From Thermodesulfobacteriota bacterium (lineage in GTDB: Bacteria; Desulfobacterota; UBA8473), in the NCBI GenBank assembly GCA_040757775.1, contig JBFLWQ010000018.1, forward strand, positions 1 through 64,000: a stretch of DNA of 64,000 bases. Direction: 5' to 3'. Numbering within the stretch: the first letter of the stretch is position 1; the number at the start of each line of letters is the position of its first letter. A program made the translations under genes and the position numbers. The notes below the pieces were generated by a model. The model was not told the DNA's origin. It saw only the letters and a list, made by a program, of their open reading frames with translations, and did not search any database. Shown in pieces: positions 45,289-53,959 of the stretch.

Positions 45289-47691
45289 ATGGAAGGAAAG
45301 GTAGAGTTTTTAAAGAGTAAGCTTGTTTCAAAGGCAGTTCGCAATGTCCGAACAGGTTATGAGAAGGATGAAGCAGGGCGAGGGATGTACCGTCCTGAGG
45401 TCAAATTAGACTTACAGAGGTCGCGTCTTCTTACGGAGTCGTATAAAGAGACAGATGGAGAGCCTATGGTTATACGAAGGGCTAAGGCACTGGAAAACAT
45501 CCTTACAAAGATGAATATCTATATACAGGAATGGGAAAGGATTGTTGGTAATCATGCTGCCACTCCTCAAGGGATCTATTACGGTATTGATCAGAACTGG
45601 CGTTCGGTAAAGAGGATAGTGAGTGGTGAAGAAGGCCAGACTCTTCTCGATGATGCTGGTAGAAAGGAGTTAGCAGAGCTTTGCGAGTACTGGAAGGGAA
45701 AGTCAATGAGTGACCGGCAGCAAGAGATGTTTACAGGAGATACGTTGGGTAAATACTGGAAATATGAGGGGACATTTCTCTGGACTCACTGGTCTGAATT
45801 GGGCATTCCCAATTATGAAAAGGTATTGAGAATCGGACTGAAAGGGATAATCAAGGAGGTGGAGCATAGGCTCATAGAGATCGACCGAACAGTCCCTCTG
45901 GACTACATCGATCAGAAGGAATTTCTTCAGGCGGTTCTCATCTCTCTGAAAGCGGTTGTGAGGTTTGCAAATCGTTATGCTGAGAAAGCCCGTGAAATGG
46001 CCGCAAAGACTGTTGATCCAGCCGATAAGAAGCGACTGGAGGAAATTGCAGATACGTGCCAATGGGTCCCCGAGAATCCACCCCGGTCGCTGCTTGAGGC
46101 ATTACAATCATTCTATTTTAGTCATGTCGTGAGGTACATAGAATTTTCCTCTTTGGGTGTCGGAGTACGGTTCGATAAAGTCTTCGGGTCTTATTATGAA
46201 AGAGATCTTGGAGCCGGCAGAATCACCAGGGATGAGGCACTGGAGCTCATGCAGCTTCTGTGGGTGAAGTTTCAGGAACTGGGGACTACGTATTCGCCAA
46301 CAGTATCAAGTGTGTATGGAGGTGTAGCATCCCTTCAGGGAATTACCCTTGGGGGAGTTGATGATAAAGGGGAAGACGTTACCAACGAAATGACATATCT
46401 GGTTCTAGAGACGGCAAAGACTATGAGGCTGCTGGAGCCGAGTATTGCATTACGGTATCATGATGGCACCCCGGACAATCTTCTTTCGGAAGTCACTGAC
46501 GTTATCCGTACAGGCATAGGATATCCTTCCCTGTTCAATGATAAATCCTTAATTCCGGCTCTGGGCAAGTGGGGTGTCCCCCTTGAAGAAGCACGAGACT
46601 ATGGTATAACTGGATGTGTCTACCTGGAGATTCCAGGGAAAAATATTGCGCGAAGGGCTATAGGGTATTTTGTGCTTCCTAAGTGCCTGTGGTGGGCTCT
46701 TCACCAGGGCGTGGACCCCAAAACAGGGGAACAATACGGAGCACCAACCCCTGACCCCAGAACCTTCCAGTCAGCAGATGACTTGATGGACGCCTATCTG
46801 GAACAGTTACGCTTTTTCTGGGGCAAGTTCGTCGCGATAGAAAATATATGTCGTTCTCTATACGAGAAATATCTGCCGAGACCGTTTTATTCGGCTCTGT
46901 TAGACGGATGTATCGAGAAGGGCAAGGATACCAGGCAATGGGCATATCCATCTATGATTCATGATCTTGGTATAATTATCGGCCCAACCAATGTTGCCGA
47001 TTCTATTACTGCTGTCAAGAAGGCTGTTTTCGAGGATAAAAAGGTTTCGATGGATGAGCTTATCAAAGCCATGGACAACAACTGGCAGGGGTTTGAGGAT
47101 ATACAGCAGATGATGATTCAGGCGCCTAAATATGGAAATGACTGTGATTATGCTGATGAGATTGCCGTCGAAGTGCACCATAGGACTTCCGAGGTAATAG
47201 CTGAATTTACGGATCGGTTTGGGAATCGCTGTAAAGGTGACGGAAGCGGCGTTTCGGCCACGTATGGGCTTGCTCATGATACCCCTGCTACGCCTGATGG
47301 GAGAAGGGACGGAGATCCGTTTTCTGATTCAACTCTGGCTCCGATCCAAGGGGGAGATCATAAAGGACCTACGGCGGTGCTGAAGTCAGCCAGCAAGATA
47401 AGTACGGAGAAGACATATAATCATCTTCTTAACCAGAAGTTTCTGCCCTCGGTTCTTGAAGGGGATACAAAGCAGAATTTTCTCAGCTATTTGAAAACAT
47501 GGGGGGATCTGGGTATAAGTCACATCCAGTTCAATGTTGTAGATCATAAGACGCTCTTGGCTGCTCAACAAAAGCCAGAGAATTACCAGGATCTTATAGT
47601 GAGGGTAGCGGGCTACAGCGCCTATTTTGTGGATTTGAGCAAAGGACTGCAAGACTCTATTATCAAAAGAACCGAACAGAATTTCGGATAA
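45289..47691 (+). CDS. Glycyl radical enzyme, pyruvate formate-lyase family (1)
   Basis: The 800-residue protein has the glycyl radical loop RVAGYSAYF with Gly775, 25 residues before the end. The thiyl cysteine is C443 in TGCVYLEIPG. Family enzymes with a CxE next to this Cys (dehydratases, lyases, decarboxylases) differ from this one, in which the residues after C443 are V-Y-L-E. Substrate class is therefore open; X-succinate-synthase-like or decarboxylase-like chemistry are both possible. TGGAGG lies ahead of the ATG. No PflA-type activating enzyme is in the window. The GRE at 53960-56407 is a diverged paralogue. Confidence 0.88.
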   Translation: MEGKVEFLKSKLVSKAVRNVRTGYEKDEAGRGMYRPEVKLDLQRSRLLTESYKETDGEPMVIRRAKALENILTKMNIYIQEWERIVGNHAATPQGIYYGIDQNWRSVKRIVSGEEGQTLLDDAGRKELAELCEYWKGKSMSDRQQEMFTGDTLGKYWKYEGTFLWTHWSELGIPNYEKVLRIGLKGIIKEVEHRLIEIDRTVPLDYIDQKEFLQAVLISLKAVVRFANRYAEKAREMAAKTVDPADKKRLEEIADTCQWVPENPPRSLLEALQSFYFSHVVRYIEFSSLGVGVRFDKVFGSYYERDLGAGRITRDEALELMQLLWVKFQELGTTYSPTVSSVYGGVASLQGITLGGVDDKGEDVTNEMTYLVLETAKTMRLLEPSIALRYHDGTPDNLLSEVTDVIRTGIGYPSLFNDKSLIPALGKWGVPLEEARDYGITGCVYLEIPGKNIARRAIGYFVLPKCLWWALHQGVDPKTGEQYGAPTPDPRTFQSADDLMDAYLEQLRFFWGKFVAIENICRSLYEKYLPRPFYSALLDGCIEKGKDTRQWAYPSMIHDLGIIIGPTNVADSITAVKKAVFEDKKVSMDELIKAMDNNWQGFEDIQQMMIQAPKYGNDCDYADEIAVEVHHRTSEVIAEFTDRFGNRCKGDGSGVSATYGLAHDTPATPDGRRDGDPFSDSTLAPIQGGDHKGPTAVLKSASKISTEKTYNHLLNQKFLPSVLEGDTKQNFLSYLKTWGDLGISHIQFNVVDHKTLLAAQQKPENYQDLIVRVAGYSAYFVDLSKGLQDSIIKRTEQNFG

Positions 47692-47754
47692 TAGTTGTAC
47701 CGCCTTATGCCATGGGGCGGGTCAAAACGATGCTTTTTACAGAAGCTCCCATTA

Positions 47755-47792
47755 ATAACTGGAGAACACCTCTCCATTGTTATAGGTTTTTT
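47755..47792 (+). terminator. Terminator after GRE 1
   Basis: A hairpin (ATAACTGGAGA pairing with TCTCCATTGTTAT) followed by six T residues lies between GRE 1 and the SBP gene. The SBP may thus have a higher or separate level of expression. Confidence 0.6.
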
Positions 47793-47854
47793 AAATACGA
47801 ATGGAAATGCAAACTAACTCAATATTACATTTATATCCATTACAGGAGGGTACC

Positions 47855-49066
47855 ATGAAAAAATTATTGGTTGTTTCGTTCACATTATTAATGAGTTGTC
47901 TTTTATCAGTGGGAGCAGGGACAGGCTATTCAAAAGAGGTTAGAGGAGTAACTGATGATACCATAAAGATCGGGGTCATGATGGGTCAGACCGGCCCAAC
48001 CGCCGACAGCGGGATTCCATATGCTGCTGCTGCCCAGAACTACTTCAGGTATATTAACGAGGCTGGAGGAATCCATGGAAGAAAGGTAAAGGTTCTTGTT
48101 GAAGATGAGAGATACAGCATACCCATAGCTATTGCTGCCTTCAAGAAGCTTGTATACAAAGACGAAATATTGGCGCTGTTGGGCGCAGGAGGAACAACAC
48201 CTGTAGTTGCATTATACCGATCGATAGAAAAGGAAAAGGTGCCGACACTTCCAGTCAGTCTCGCTGAAAGCAACATAAAGCCCCAGAAGAGGTATATATT
48301 TATTCCCGGTGGGACATATAATGAAATGATGTACGTGCTTTGTGATTACATAATGAATGATCTCCCTTTTAAGAAACCAAGGATAGCCGTGGTAGTACCT
48401 GATCATGAAGCCGGTCGTCAGGACTTTAATAGCTTCGTGGAAAGGTTAGAGCAATACGGGATCAAATTGGCAGACAAAGAAATTGTGAATTTTGGAGCTA
48501 TTGAAGCCACCACCCAGGTACTCGCCATTAAAAAGGCAAACGTCGATTGTGTGGTAATTGGTGGCTCAGTCGTTCAGAACTGTAATGTACTTCTCAGGGA
48601 ACTAAAAAAATATGGTCTGGCGATACCGGTGCTTGGAAGCTGGGCCACATGTACCGAGTACCTGGTTGAGGTAGCGCGTGATGCCGCTAAGAACTACTAT
48701 GGCACTACTAAATTCGCCTCGTGGTATGATGAGGGCTCTGGAGTGAGGCTAATGAGGGAGATAACAAAAAAGTATAAAACCAGTGAGATGAAGTTATTCA
48801 CAGGCCGGTTGTACACTGCGGGATGGTTTACTTCTATGGTGGCGGTTGAAGGTATGAAGAGAGCAGGAAGAGATCTGGATGTAGAAACTTACGTAGGTGG
48901 CTTTGAATCTATGAGGAATTTTGACAGCGGAGGTATATCAGCCCCTATCACGTACGGGGAAAATAACCATTACGGAAATAGAAGCTGGAAAGTATATAAG
49001 GCTAATGTGGAAAAGAAGATTCTAGAGCCTGTTACGGATTGGAGAGACCCCAAGCACCTCAAGTAG
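47855..49066 (+). CDS. Orphan substrate-binding protein, branched-chain amino acid type (1)
   Basis: The 403-residue receptor begins MKKLLVVSFTLLMSCLLSVG, a signal peptide cut near GYSKE, then EVRGVTDDTIKIGVMMGQTG. ATG 47855 has AGGAGGG upstream; the longer frame from 47801 is not used. It belongs to the peripla_BP_6 family of ABC importers but there are no permease genes beside it, so it may share the liv-type transporter at 16.7-21.5 kb. It is closely similar to the receptors at 49788, 56873 and 58147. It lies outside the island, just left of the tRNA-derived repeat. Confidence 0.9.
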   Translation: MKKLLVVSFTLLMSCLLSVGAGTGYSKEVRGVTDDTIKIGVMMGQTGPTADSGIPYAAAAQNYFRYINEAGGIHGRKVKVLVEDERYSIPIAIAAFKKLVYKDEILALLGAGGTTPVVALYRSIEKEKVPTLPVSLAESNIKPQKRYIFIPGGTYNEMMYVLCDYIMNDLPFKKPRIAVVVPDHEAGRQDFNSFVERLEQYGIKLADKEIVNFGAIEATTQVLAIKKANVDCVVIGGSVVQNCNVLLRELKKYGLAIPVLGSWATCTEYLVEVARDAAKNYYGTTKFASWYDEGSGVRLMREITKKYKTSEMKLFTGRLYTAGWFTSMVAVEGMKRAGRDLDVETYVGGFESMRNFDSGGISAPITYGENNHYGNRSWKVYKANVEKKILEPVTDWRDPKHLK

Positions 49067-49111
49067 TTGAGGTATGCCGGTGGGGAAAACTGTTTACTCT
49101 ATTCACCAAAC

Positions 49112-49199
49112 AAAAAAGGGGTGAGCAATTGAATAGCTTACCCCTTAATGCTCGTGGTGCCGAGACCCAGAATCGAACTGGGGACACGAGGATTTTCAG
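49112..49199. repeat. 88-bp direct repeat with tRNA-Phe 3' half (left att-like site)
   Basis: All 88 bp are identical to 59563-59650. The repeat covers the tRNA-Phe sequence from the anticodon loop to CCA plus 43 bp beyond, including the tRNA terminator hairpin. After GATTTTCAG the two sequences diverge, so here only a 3' tRNA fragment exists. This is what integration into a tRNA 3' end by a tyrosine recombinase produces. Confidence 0.92.
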
Positions 49200-49210
49200 G
49201 AATTTGCAAT

Positions 49211-49369
49211 TGCCGAACAAGAGATAACAGGATAAAATAAGAGCAAAGAAATTAACTACTTAGCTCTTACCTGTTATATCTTCTTTTTTGTGGATTTGGC
49301 TTGTTATGGTAGCAAAATGGTAGCAGAAAAAAGACCCCCTGGGGGGTATGGCCCGATGTGGGGTGGATA
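49211..49369 (+). repeat. 159-bp direct repeat flanking an SBP cassette (left copy)
   Basis: Nearly identical (few mismatches) to 51037-51195. It contains a long hairpin with T-run, a doubled ATGGTAGCA motif and the first part of the dispersed repeat family. The two copies frame the SBP gene at 49788-50993. Confidence 0.9.
49219..49289 (+). terminator. Long hairpin terminator in the direct repeat (left)
   Basis: AAGAGATAACAGG pairs with CCTGTTATATCTT and an inner TAAGAGC pairs with GCTCTTA. A CTTTTTT tail follows. Confidence 0.7.
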
Positions 49370-49614
49370 AGTTTCATACTTTCGCCCCGTACGTTTTTTT
49401 CGAAATTTTGCCTCCTATATACAACCTTATAAAAACGGGCTCAGAAAAGGCGAAAAAAGACTGGATTTTGACTGATAATTGAGGTATAGGTAAGTGTATG
49501 GTTAAATGACAGTAATGAGTTTCTAATTCTAATCATAAAGGGGTGATTATGAAGGGCGTCTTTCTGAATTCTCCAAGAATGTAAGGAGTAAAGAGAAAAA
49601 CGCTTTTTTTGTTT
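49332..49614 (+). repeat. Structured dispersed repeat, copy C
   Basis: A full-length copy: GGGGTATGGCCCGATGTGG start, a middle with GACTGGATTTTGACTG and GGTATAGGTAAG, an SD-like AAGGGGTGATT plus ATG at 49549 (mini-peptide MKGVFLNSPRM), and a hairpin with T-run. It ends 173 bp before the SBP start. Confidence 0.8.
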
Positions 49615-49787
49615 AAGAATGACCTGTTCAATTCTCAAAATATACATAATTTGCGTAATATTTTAAAATACGCTCTTCGATGTGTTTACTAAAACTTTAT
49701 ATTCCATTTATATACATTAAACTCTTTGCCGAAAGGCGAAGTTTTTTACCATTCTTTGAATGGAACAATAAAGAAGGGAGATTTTGT

Positions 49788-50993
49788 ATGCGGATGAGAA
49801 AGGATGTATTGTTGGCAGTTGGGTTGTTGGTGAGTATTTTTTTGATTTACGGCTCTTTTAGCCACGCAAAAGATGTGAGGGGTGTTACAGATAAGCTGAT
49901 AAAAATAGGCACCATAATGGACCATACAGGTCCTGCTGCAAGTTCCACAGTCCCAATGGATAAAGGCATCCAGCATTATGCCAGATATATTAATGAACTT
50001 GGGGGTATTCACGGAAGAAAGTTACAAATTATTTCAGAAGATGACCACTATTCAATACCTACCGCCGTTGCGGCATATAAAAAATTAGTTTTCAAAGACA
50101 AAATATTTTCATTAATAGGTCCTGGTTCAGGGAGTTTTGTCCCGCCCTTAGTGAATAGATGGCAGAACGATAAGTTGCCGACTATGTGTTTGCCATTCAC
50201 TGAACTTGCTGTAGAGCCTTTTAAAAAATATGTATTTATTGCCGTTGAGACCTATGAGCGGCAGATGATGGCTCTTACAGACTACCTGGTTAAAGACTAT
50301 AAGTTAAAGAATCTGAGGATTGGGCTAGTACATCCTGATACCGAGGCTGGTAAAGGCGATGCGAAGGCCGTTCTTTCGAGGCTGAAGGAATATAATATAG
50401 AACCTGTAACAGAAGAGATAACGATAGTGGGTGGACTTGATGTAAGCACACAGGTGATGAGTTTGAAGAGGAAAAATGTCAATTGTGTCATGAATGTCGG
50501 AGTAATGGCCTCGATGGCTGTTACCCTGCTCAGGGATTTAAAGAAGTTTGGATTAAAGGTGCCGGTCTTCAGTAACTGGGCGATAATGCTTTCTGATGAG
50601 GTAACTGAACTTGGTGATGCTGCAGGTCAGTCCTATATATCAAGCGGCCTCGTTCCGTGGTATGCTGAAGGACCAGGGGTAGAAGAGATGAGGAAAGTCA
50701 CATTGAGGTATTTACCCGGAGCAGATAAGGCTTATGGTGGTACAGGACATACTTACGGATGGGGGAAGTTAAGAATTTTAAGCGAGGGGATAAGAAGGGC
50801 TGGCAAAGACCTTGATGAAGACGGATTAATAAAAGCCCTTGAGAGCCTTAATAATTATGATACCGGTGGAGTCCTTGCTCCTATAACGTATACCTCGAAA
50901 AGCCACAGAGGAGCACAGGGGACAAGGATCTACAGAGTAGATCCTCTCAAGAAAAAATTTATCCCTGTAACAGAGTGGAAGAAAGTGGATTGA
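49788..50993 (+). CDS. Orphan substrate-binding protein (2)
   Basis: The 401-residue receptor starts MRMRKDVLLAVGLLVSIFLI with a signal peptide ending near FSHAK, and then DVRGVTDKLIKIGTIMDHTG. ATG 49788 has GGGAG at 8 nt. A longer frame from 49680 lacks a ribosome site and would spoil the signal peptide. It is especially similar to the receptor at 58147 (PTMCLPFTELAVEP in both). It is enclosed by 159-bp direct repeats, so the gene and its leader look like one duplicated or inserted cassette. Ligand unknown. Confidence 0.9.
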   Translation: MRMRKDVLLAVGLLVSIFLIYGSFSHAKDVRGVTDKLIKIGTIMDHTGPAASSTVPMDKGIQHYARYINELGGIHGRKLQIISEDDHYSIPTAVAAYKKLVFKDKIFSLIGPGSGSFVPPLVNRWQNDKLPTMCLPFTELAVEPFKKYVFIAVETYERQMMALTDYLVKDYKLKNLRIGLVHPDTEAGKGDAKAVLSRLKEYNIEPVTEEITIVGGLDVSTQVMSLKRKNVNCVMNVGVMASMAVTLLRDLKKFGLKVPVFSNWAIMLSDEVTELGDAAGQSYISSGLVPWYAEGPGVEEMRKVTLRYLPGADKAYGGTGHTYGWGKLRILSEGIRRAGKDLDEDGLIKALESLNNYDTGGVLAPITYTSKSHRGAQGTRIYRVDPLKKKFIPVTEWKKVD

Positions 50994-51036
50994 TCGTTGC
51001 TTAAATAACTGGGTAGGAAGAGTAGTCTCTTAAGGA

Positions 51037-51195
51037 TGCCGAACAAGAGATAACAGGATAAAATAAGAGCAAAGAAATTAACTAGTTAGCTCTTACCTGT
51101 TATCTCTTCTTTTTTGTGGATTTGGCTTGTTATGGTAGCAAAATGGTAGCAGAAAAAAGACCCCCTGGGGGGTATGGCCCGATGTGGGGTGGATA
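51037..51195 (+). repeat. 159-bp direct repeat flanking an SBP cassette (right copy)
   Basis: Partner of 49211-49369. Confidence 0.9.
51045..51115 (+). terminator. Long hairpin terminator in the direct repeat (right)
   Basis: Perfect 13-bp outer stem AAGAGATAACAGG/CCTGTTATCTCTT with an inner 7-bp stem and a CTTTTTT tail, 52 bp after the SBP stop. Confidence 0.75.
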
Positions 51196-51226
51196 CGTTT
51201 TATATATCCACCCCACACATTTTTTT
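51158..51226 (+). repeat. Structured dispersed repeat, copy D (truncated)
   Basis: Only the first 70 bp of the family remain (to the run CACATTTTTTT). The middle and terminator are absent. An AT-rich leader to umuD follows. Confidence 0.75.
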
Positions 51227-51300
51227 AATTCAACTTTTCCCCACCATACTAATCAATGAATTGCTAAATTCATTCATTTGATTTAAATTATAATTGTTAA

Positions 51301-51320
51301 TATACAATAATTATTGTATA
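51301..51320. promoter_or_regulatory. 20-bp palindromic operator before umuD
   Basis: TATACAATAATTATTGTATA is a perfect palindrome that ends 8 bp before the umuD ATG, and a further half-site (TTATACAAT) overlaps the start codon. It is a probable repressor site for damage-inducible control. It does not look like the E. coli LexA box (CTG-N10-CAG). Confidence 0.75.
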
Positions 51321-51328
51321 GTTATACA

Positions 51329-51778
51329 ATGTCGTCTTTAAAAGTTCATTCATCTAAAATATTGGATATTTATTCTGCATCTTCGGAAACCGAGCTTCTA
51401 TTACCGATAGTTCCAGGGGGGATTAGCGCAGGATTTCCTTCACCTGCACTGGATTTTGTAGACCTTTCAATCGACCTGAATAAACACCTTATTAAACATC
51501 CTGCGGCAACTTTCTATGGGCTGGTGAAAGGTTCTTCTATGCAAGATGCTGGAATTGGTAATGGTGATTTATTGGTGATAGATAAAAGCATTGAGCCTGC
51601 TGATGGTAAGGTTGCGGTTTGCTACATCGACGGAGAGTTTACTATTAAAAGAATAAAAATCGAAGAAAATACCTGTTGGTTACTTCCGGCAAATGAAGAC
51701 TATAACCCCATAAAAATAACACCTGAGAATGATTTTCTTGTATGGGGCATTGTAACGCACGTCATTAAATCCTTCTGA
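51329..51778 (+). CDS. umuD: UmuD-like S24 self-cleaving protein
   Basis: The 149-residue protein has the LexA/UmuD fold: a cleavage site A34-G35 in GISAGFPSP, nucleophile S70 in GSSMQDAG and base K107 in FTIKRIK, spaced 37 apart exactly as in E. coli UmuD (S60, K97). It lacks a DNA-binding domain. After self-cleavage UmuD activates polymerase V. ATG 51329 has no ribosome site and the message may be leaderless, since the operator lies immediately upstream. The sequence style (LSIDLNKHLIKHPAATFYG) is like Bacteroidota homologues and suggests transfer. Confidence 0.92.
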   Translation: MSSLKVHSSKILDIYSASSETELLLPIVPGGISAGFPSPALDFVDLSIDLNKHLIKHPAATFYGLVKGSSMQDAGIGNGDLLVIDKSIEPADGKVAVCYIDGEFTIKRIKIEENTCWLLPANEDYNPIKITPENDFLVWGIVTHVIKSF

Positions 51779-51781
51779 TAT

Positions 51782-53041
51782 ATGTTTGCATTAGTGGACT
51801 GTAATAATTTCTACGTTTCCTGTGAAAGGGTATTCCGCCCTGACCTTATAGGGAAACCTGTAGTTGTCTTATCTAATAATGATGGCTGTGTAATAGCCAG
51901 AAGTAATGAAGCAAAAGCAGTTGGCATCCCCATGGGCACACCCGCCTTTCAAAATGAAGGACTGTTTAAAAAAAATGGCGTCCATGTCTTCTCTGCAAAT
52001 TTTCCTTTATACGGCGATATGAGCCAGCGGGTAATGAGCATCTTAAGCGACTGCTCACCGGAGATCGAAATTTACAGCATAGACGAAGCGTTCCTGCAGC
52101 TGAAAGGTTTTGAAAAATATAATCTGCAGGAATACGGGGAAAAAATGCGCCGCCGTGTCATCAAGTGGACTGGTATACCGATCAGCGTCGGTATCGCATC
52201 TACAAAAGCATTGGCGAAGGTTGCTAACCGTATTGCCAAGAAATTTCCTGAAAAAACTGCTGGTGTATATATAATCGATGATGAAGAAAAACGGGTCAAG
52301 GCATTAAAGTGGTTGAAAATCGAAGATGTTTGGGGTATCGGGCGGCAACATACTAAACGCTTAAATGCTGTCAATGTTAATACTGCCTTTGATTTTGTAC
52401 AACTGGATGATGCATGGGTTAAGAAAAACATGAGTGTTGTTGGATTACGCCTGAAACATGATTTGCAGGGGATACCGACTTTAGCAATGGAATTACCACA
52501 ACCTAAAAAAAGTATCGCTACTACCCGTTCGTTTGATGAAAATTATATCGATTTTGATCGGCTAAAAGAAAGAATTGTTACGTTTGCGGTTTCCTGTGCT
52601 GAAAAACTTCGCCAGCAAAAATCCTGTTGTAACGCCGTTATGGTTTTTATACACACCAACGGGCATCGGGAGGATTTACCACAATATAGCCGTAACATTA
52701 TTGTTAAGTTTCCATTTGCAACAAATTCCAGCATAGAACTGGCGAAATTTGCAACACAGGCATTGGAAAAAATATTCAGGGATGGATTTCATTACAAAAA
52801 AGCAGGTGTTATTGTAATGGACATTAGACCCGAAAACCAACATCAGTTAAAATTATTTGAAGACAGCAACCCGAAACATAAACCTATCATGCAGGCAATC
52901 GACAATATCAATGCTATTTTCGGGCAGCATACAATTAAACTGGGTTCACAAGATTTGGATAAAGTTTGGAAAATGAGACAGGAAAGATTGTCCCCGCGTT
53001 ATACCACCGATCTTAACGAAATAATCACTGTACACGTCTAA
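51782..53041 (+). CDS. umuC: UmuC-like Y-family DNA polymerase
   Basis: The 419-residue polymerase has palm motifs [17 protein letters not shown] (first catalytic Asp) and IYSIDEAFL (SIDE catalytic pair), the helix-hairpin-helix [12 protein letters not shown], and the little-finger region. It is the catalytic part of a PolV-like translesion polymerase. It starts 3 bp after umuD and its last base overlaps the SRAP gene start. As with UmuD the sequence resembles Bacteroidota types. Confidence 0.95.
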   Translation: MFALVDCNNFYVSCERVFRPDLIGKPVVVLSNNDGCVIARSNEAKAVGIPMGTPAFQNEGLFKKNGVHVFSANFPLYGDMSQRVMSILSDCSPEIEIYSIDEAFLQLKGFEKYNLQEYGEKMRRRVIKWTGIPISVGIASTKALAKVANRIAKKFPEKTAGVYIIDDEEKRVKALKWLKIEDVWGIGRQHTKRLNAVNVNTAFDFVQLDDAWVKKNMSVVGLRLKHDLQGIPTLAMELPQPKKSIATTRSFDENYIDFDRLKERIVTFAVSCAEKLRQQKSCCNAVMVFIHTNGHREDLPQYSRNIIVKFPFATNSSIELAKFATQALEKIFRDGFHYKKAGVIVMDIRPENQHQLKLFEDSNPKHKPIMQAIDNINAIFGQHTIKLGSQDLDKVWKMRQERLSPRYTTDLNEIITVHV

Positions 53042-53649
53042 TGTGCTTTTTCTTTAAACAATCCAAGACTGCCGTTGAACTGTCTAATCGTTTCAACGCC
53101 GCGTTTGACAGTCCAGATTCTTTTTCGCCTTCTAACTACAACGGCTTCCAGTTTCCTAAAACGCCGGTGATTACCAATTCTGAAAAGACAAAAATTCAAT
53201 TATTTTCCTGGGGACTGATTCCACATTGGGCAAAGGATACTGCAATCAGAAAGCATACCCTTAATGCCAGAATCGAAACCATTCACGAAAAACCCTCTTT
53301 CAGGGATTCCGTAAGTAAACGATGCCTTGTGCTGGTTGATGGTTTTTATGAATGGAAATGGTTAGATGAAAAAGGGAAACATAAACAAAAGTATTTGATA
53401 TCCATGCCAACAGATGAACCATTTGCCTTTGCAGGACTCTGGAGCGAATGGGTGGAAAAGAAAACTGGTGAAATATATAAAACCTATACCGTCATTACCA
53501 AACCGGCAAATGCGTTCATGAGTGAAATACACAATTCGGCGAAACGGATGCCTTATATCTTAACAAGAAGCAATGAATTTGATTGGCTAAATGGGAAAAG
53601 GCTTCAAGATTTTGATGTCGAATTAAAAGCAATAGAAGTGGCGTTGTAA
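53041..53649 (+). CDS. SOS-response-associated peptidase (SRAP/HMCES/YedK) protein
   Basis: The 202-residue protein starts M-C; C2 becomes the N-terminal residue that forms a thiazolidine link with abasic sites in single-stranded DNA. Further SRAP motifs are LNARIETIHEKPSFRD, DGFYEWKW and HNSAKRMP, with the essential Asn, Glu and His. It shares a transcript with umuDC, giving a combined bypass and abasic-site protection unit. Confidence 0.93.
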   Translation: MCFFFKQSKTAVELSNRFNAAFDSPDSFSPSNYNGFQFPKTPVITNSEKTKIQLFSWGLIPHWAKDTAIRKHTLNARIETIHEKPSFRDSVSKRCLVLVDGFYEWKWLDEKGKHKQKYLISMPTDEPFAFAGLWSEWVEKKTGEIYKTYTVITKPANAFMSEIHNSAKRMPYILTRSNEFDWLNGKRLQDFDVELKAIEVAL

Positions 53650-53651
53650 GA

Positions 53652-53842
53652 TTGGCAGCAAAATGTTAGTAGAAAAATAACTGGGTACGGGGGGGTATGG
53701 GCAGAGGTGGGGTGGATAAGTTTTATATATTCACTACATACGTTTTTGTGAAATTTTGCTCCTTAATACAGCCTTGTAAGAAAAGCGAAAAAGGACTGGA
53801 TTTCACATGATAATTGAGGTATAAGTAAGGATATGGTTAAAT
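53652..53842 (+). repeat. Structured dispersed repeat, copy E (no terminator)
   Basis: It begins 2 bp after the SRAP stop with a degenerate TGGCAGCAAAATG and keeps GGGGTATGGGC, CCTTAATACAGCCTTG, GACTGGATTT and GAGGTATAAGTAAGG. It breaks off before the mini-ORF and hairpin. The remaining 117 bp to the GRE gene show nothing else. Confidence 0.75.
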
Positions 53843-53959
53843 TCTTCAATTCAAATCGGGGGCAGGGTATTACGGCCTGTTCTGAGCTGTTATCAAAAGA
53901 CCGGATTTATTAGTACGAAATCCCCAATTGATGGGTTCAAAAGGAAAGGAGGTACGTAA

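Noticed and set aside
49039-49227. 62-codon frame across the SBP end and the tRNA fragment
   Set aside because: It reads through tRNA-derived sequence and has no start signal, so it is a by-product of the att-like repeat.
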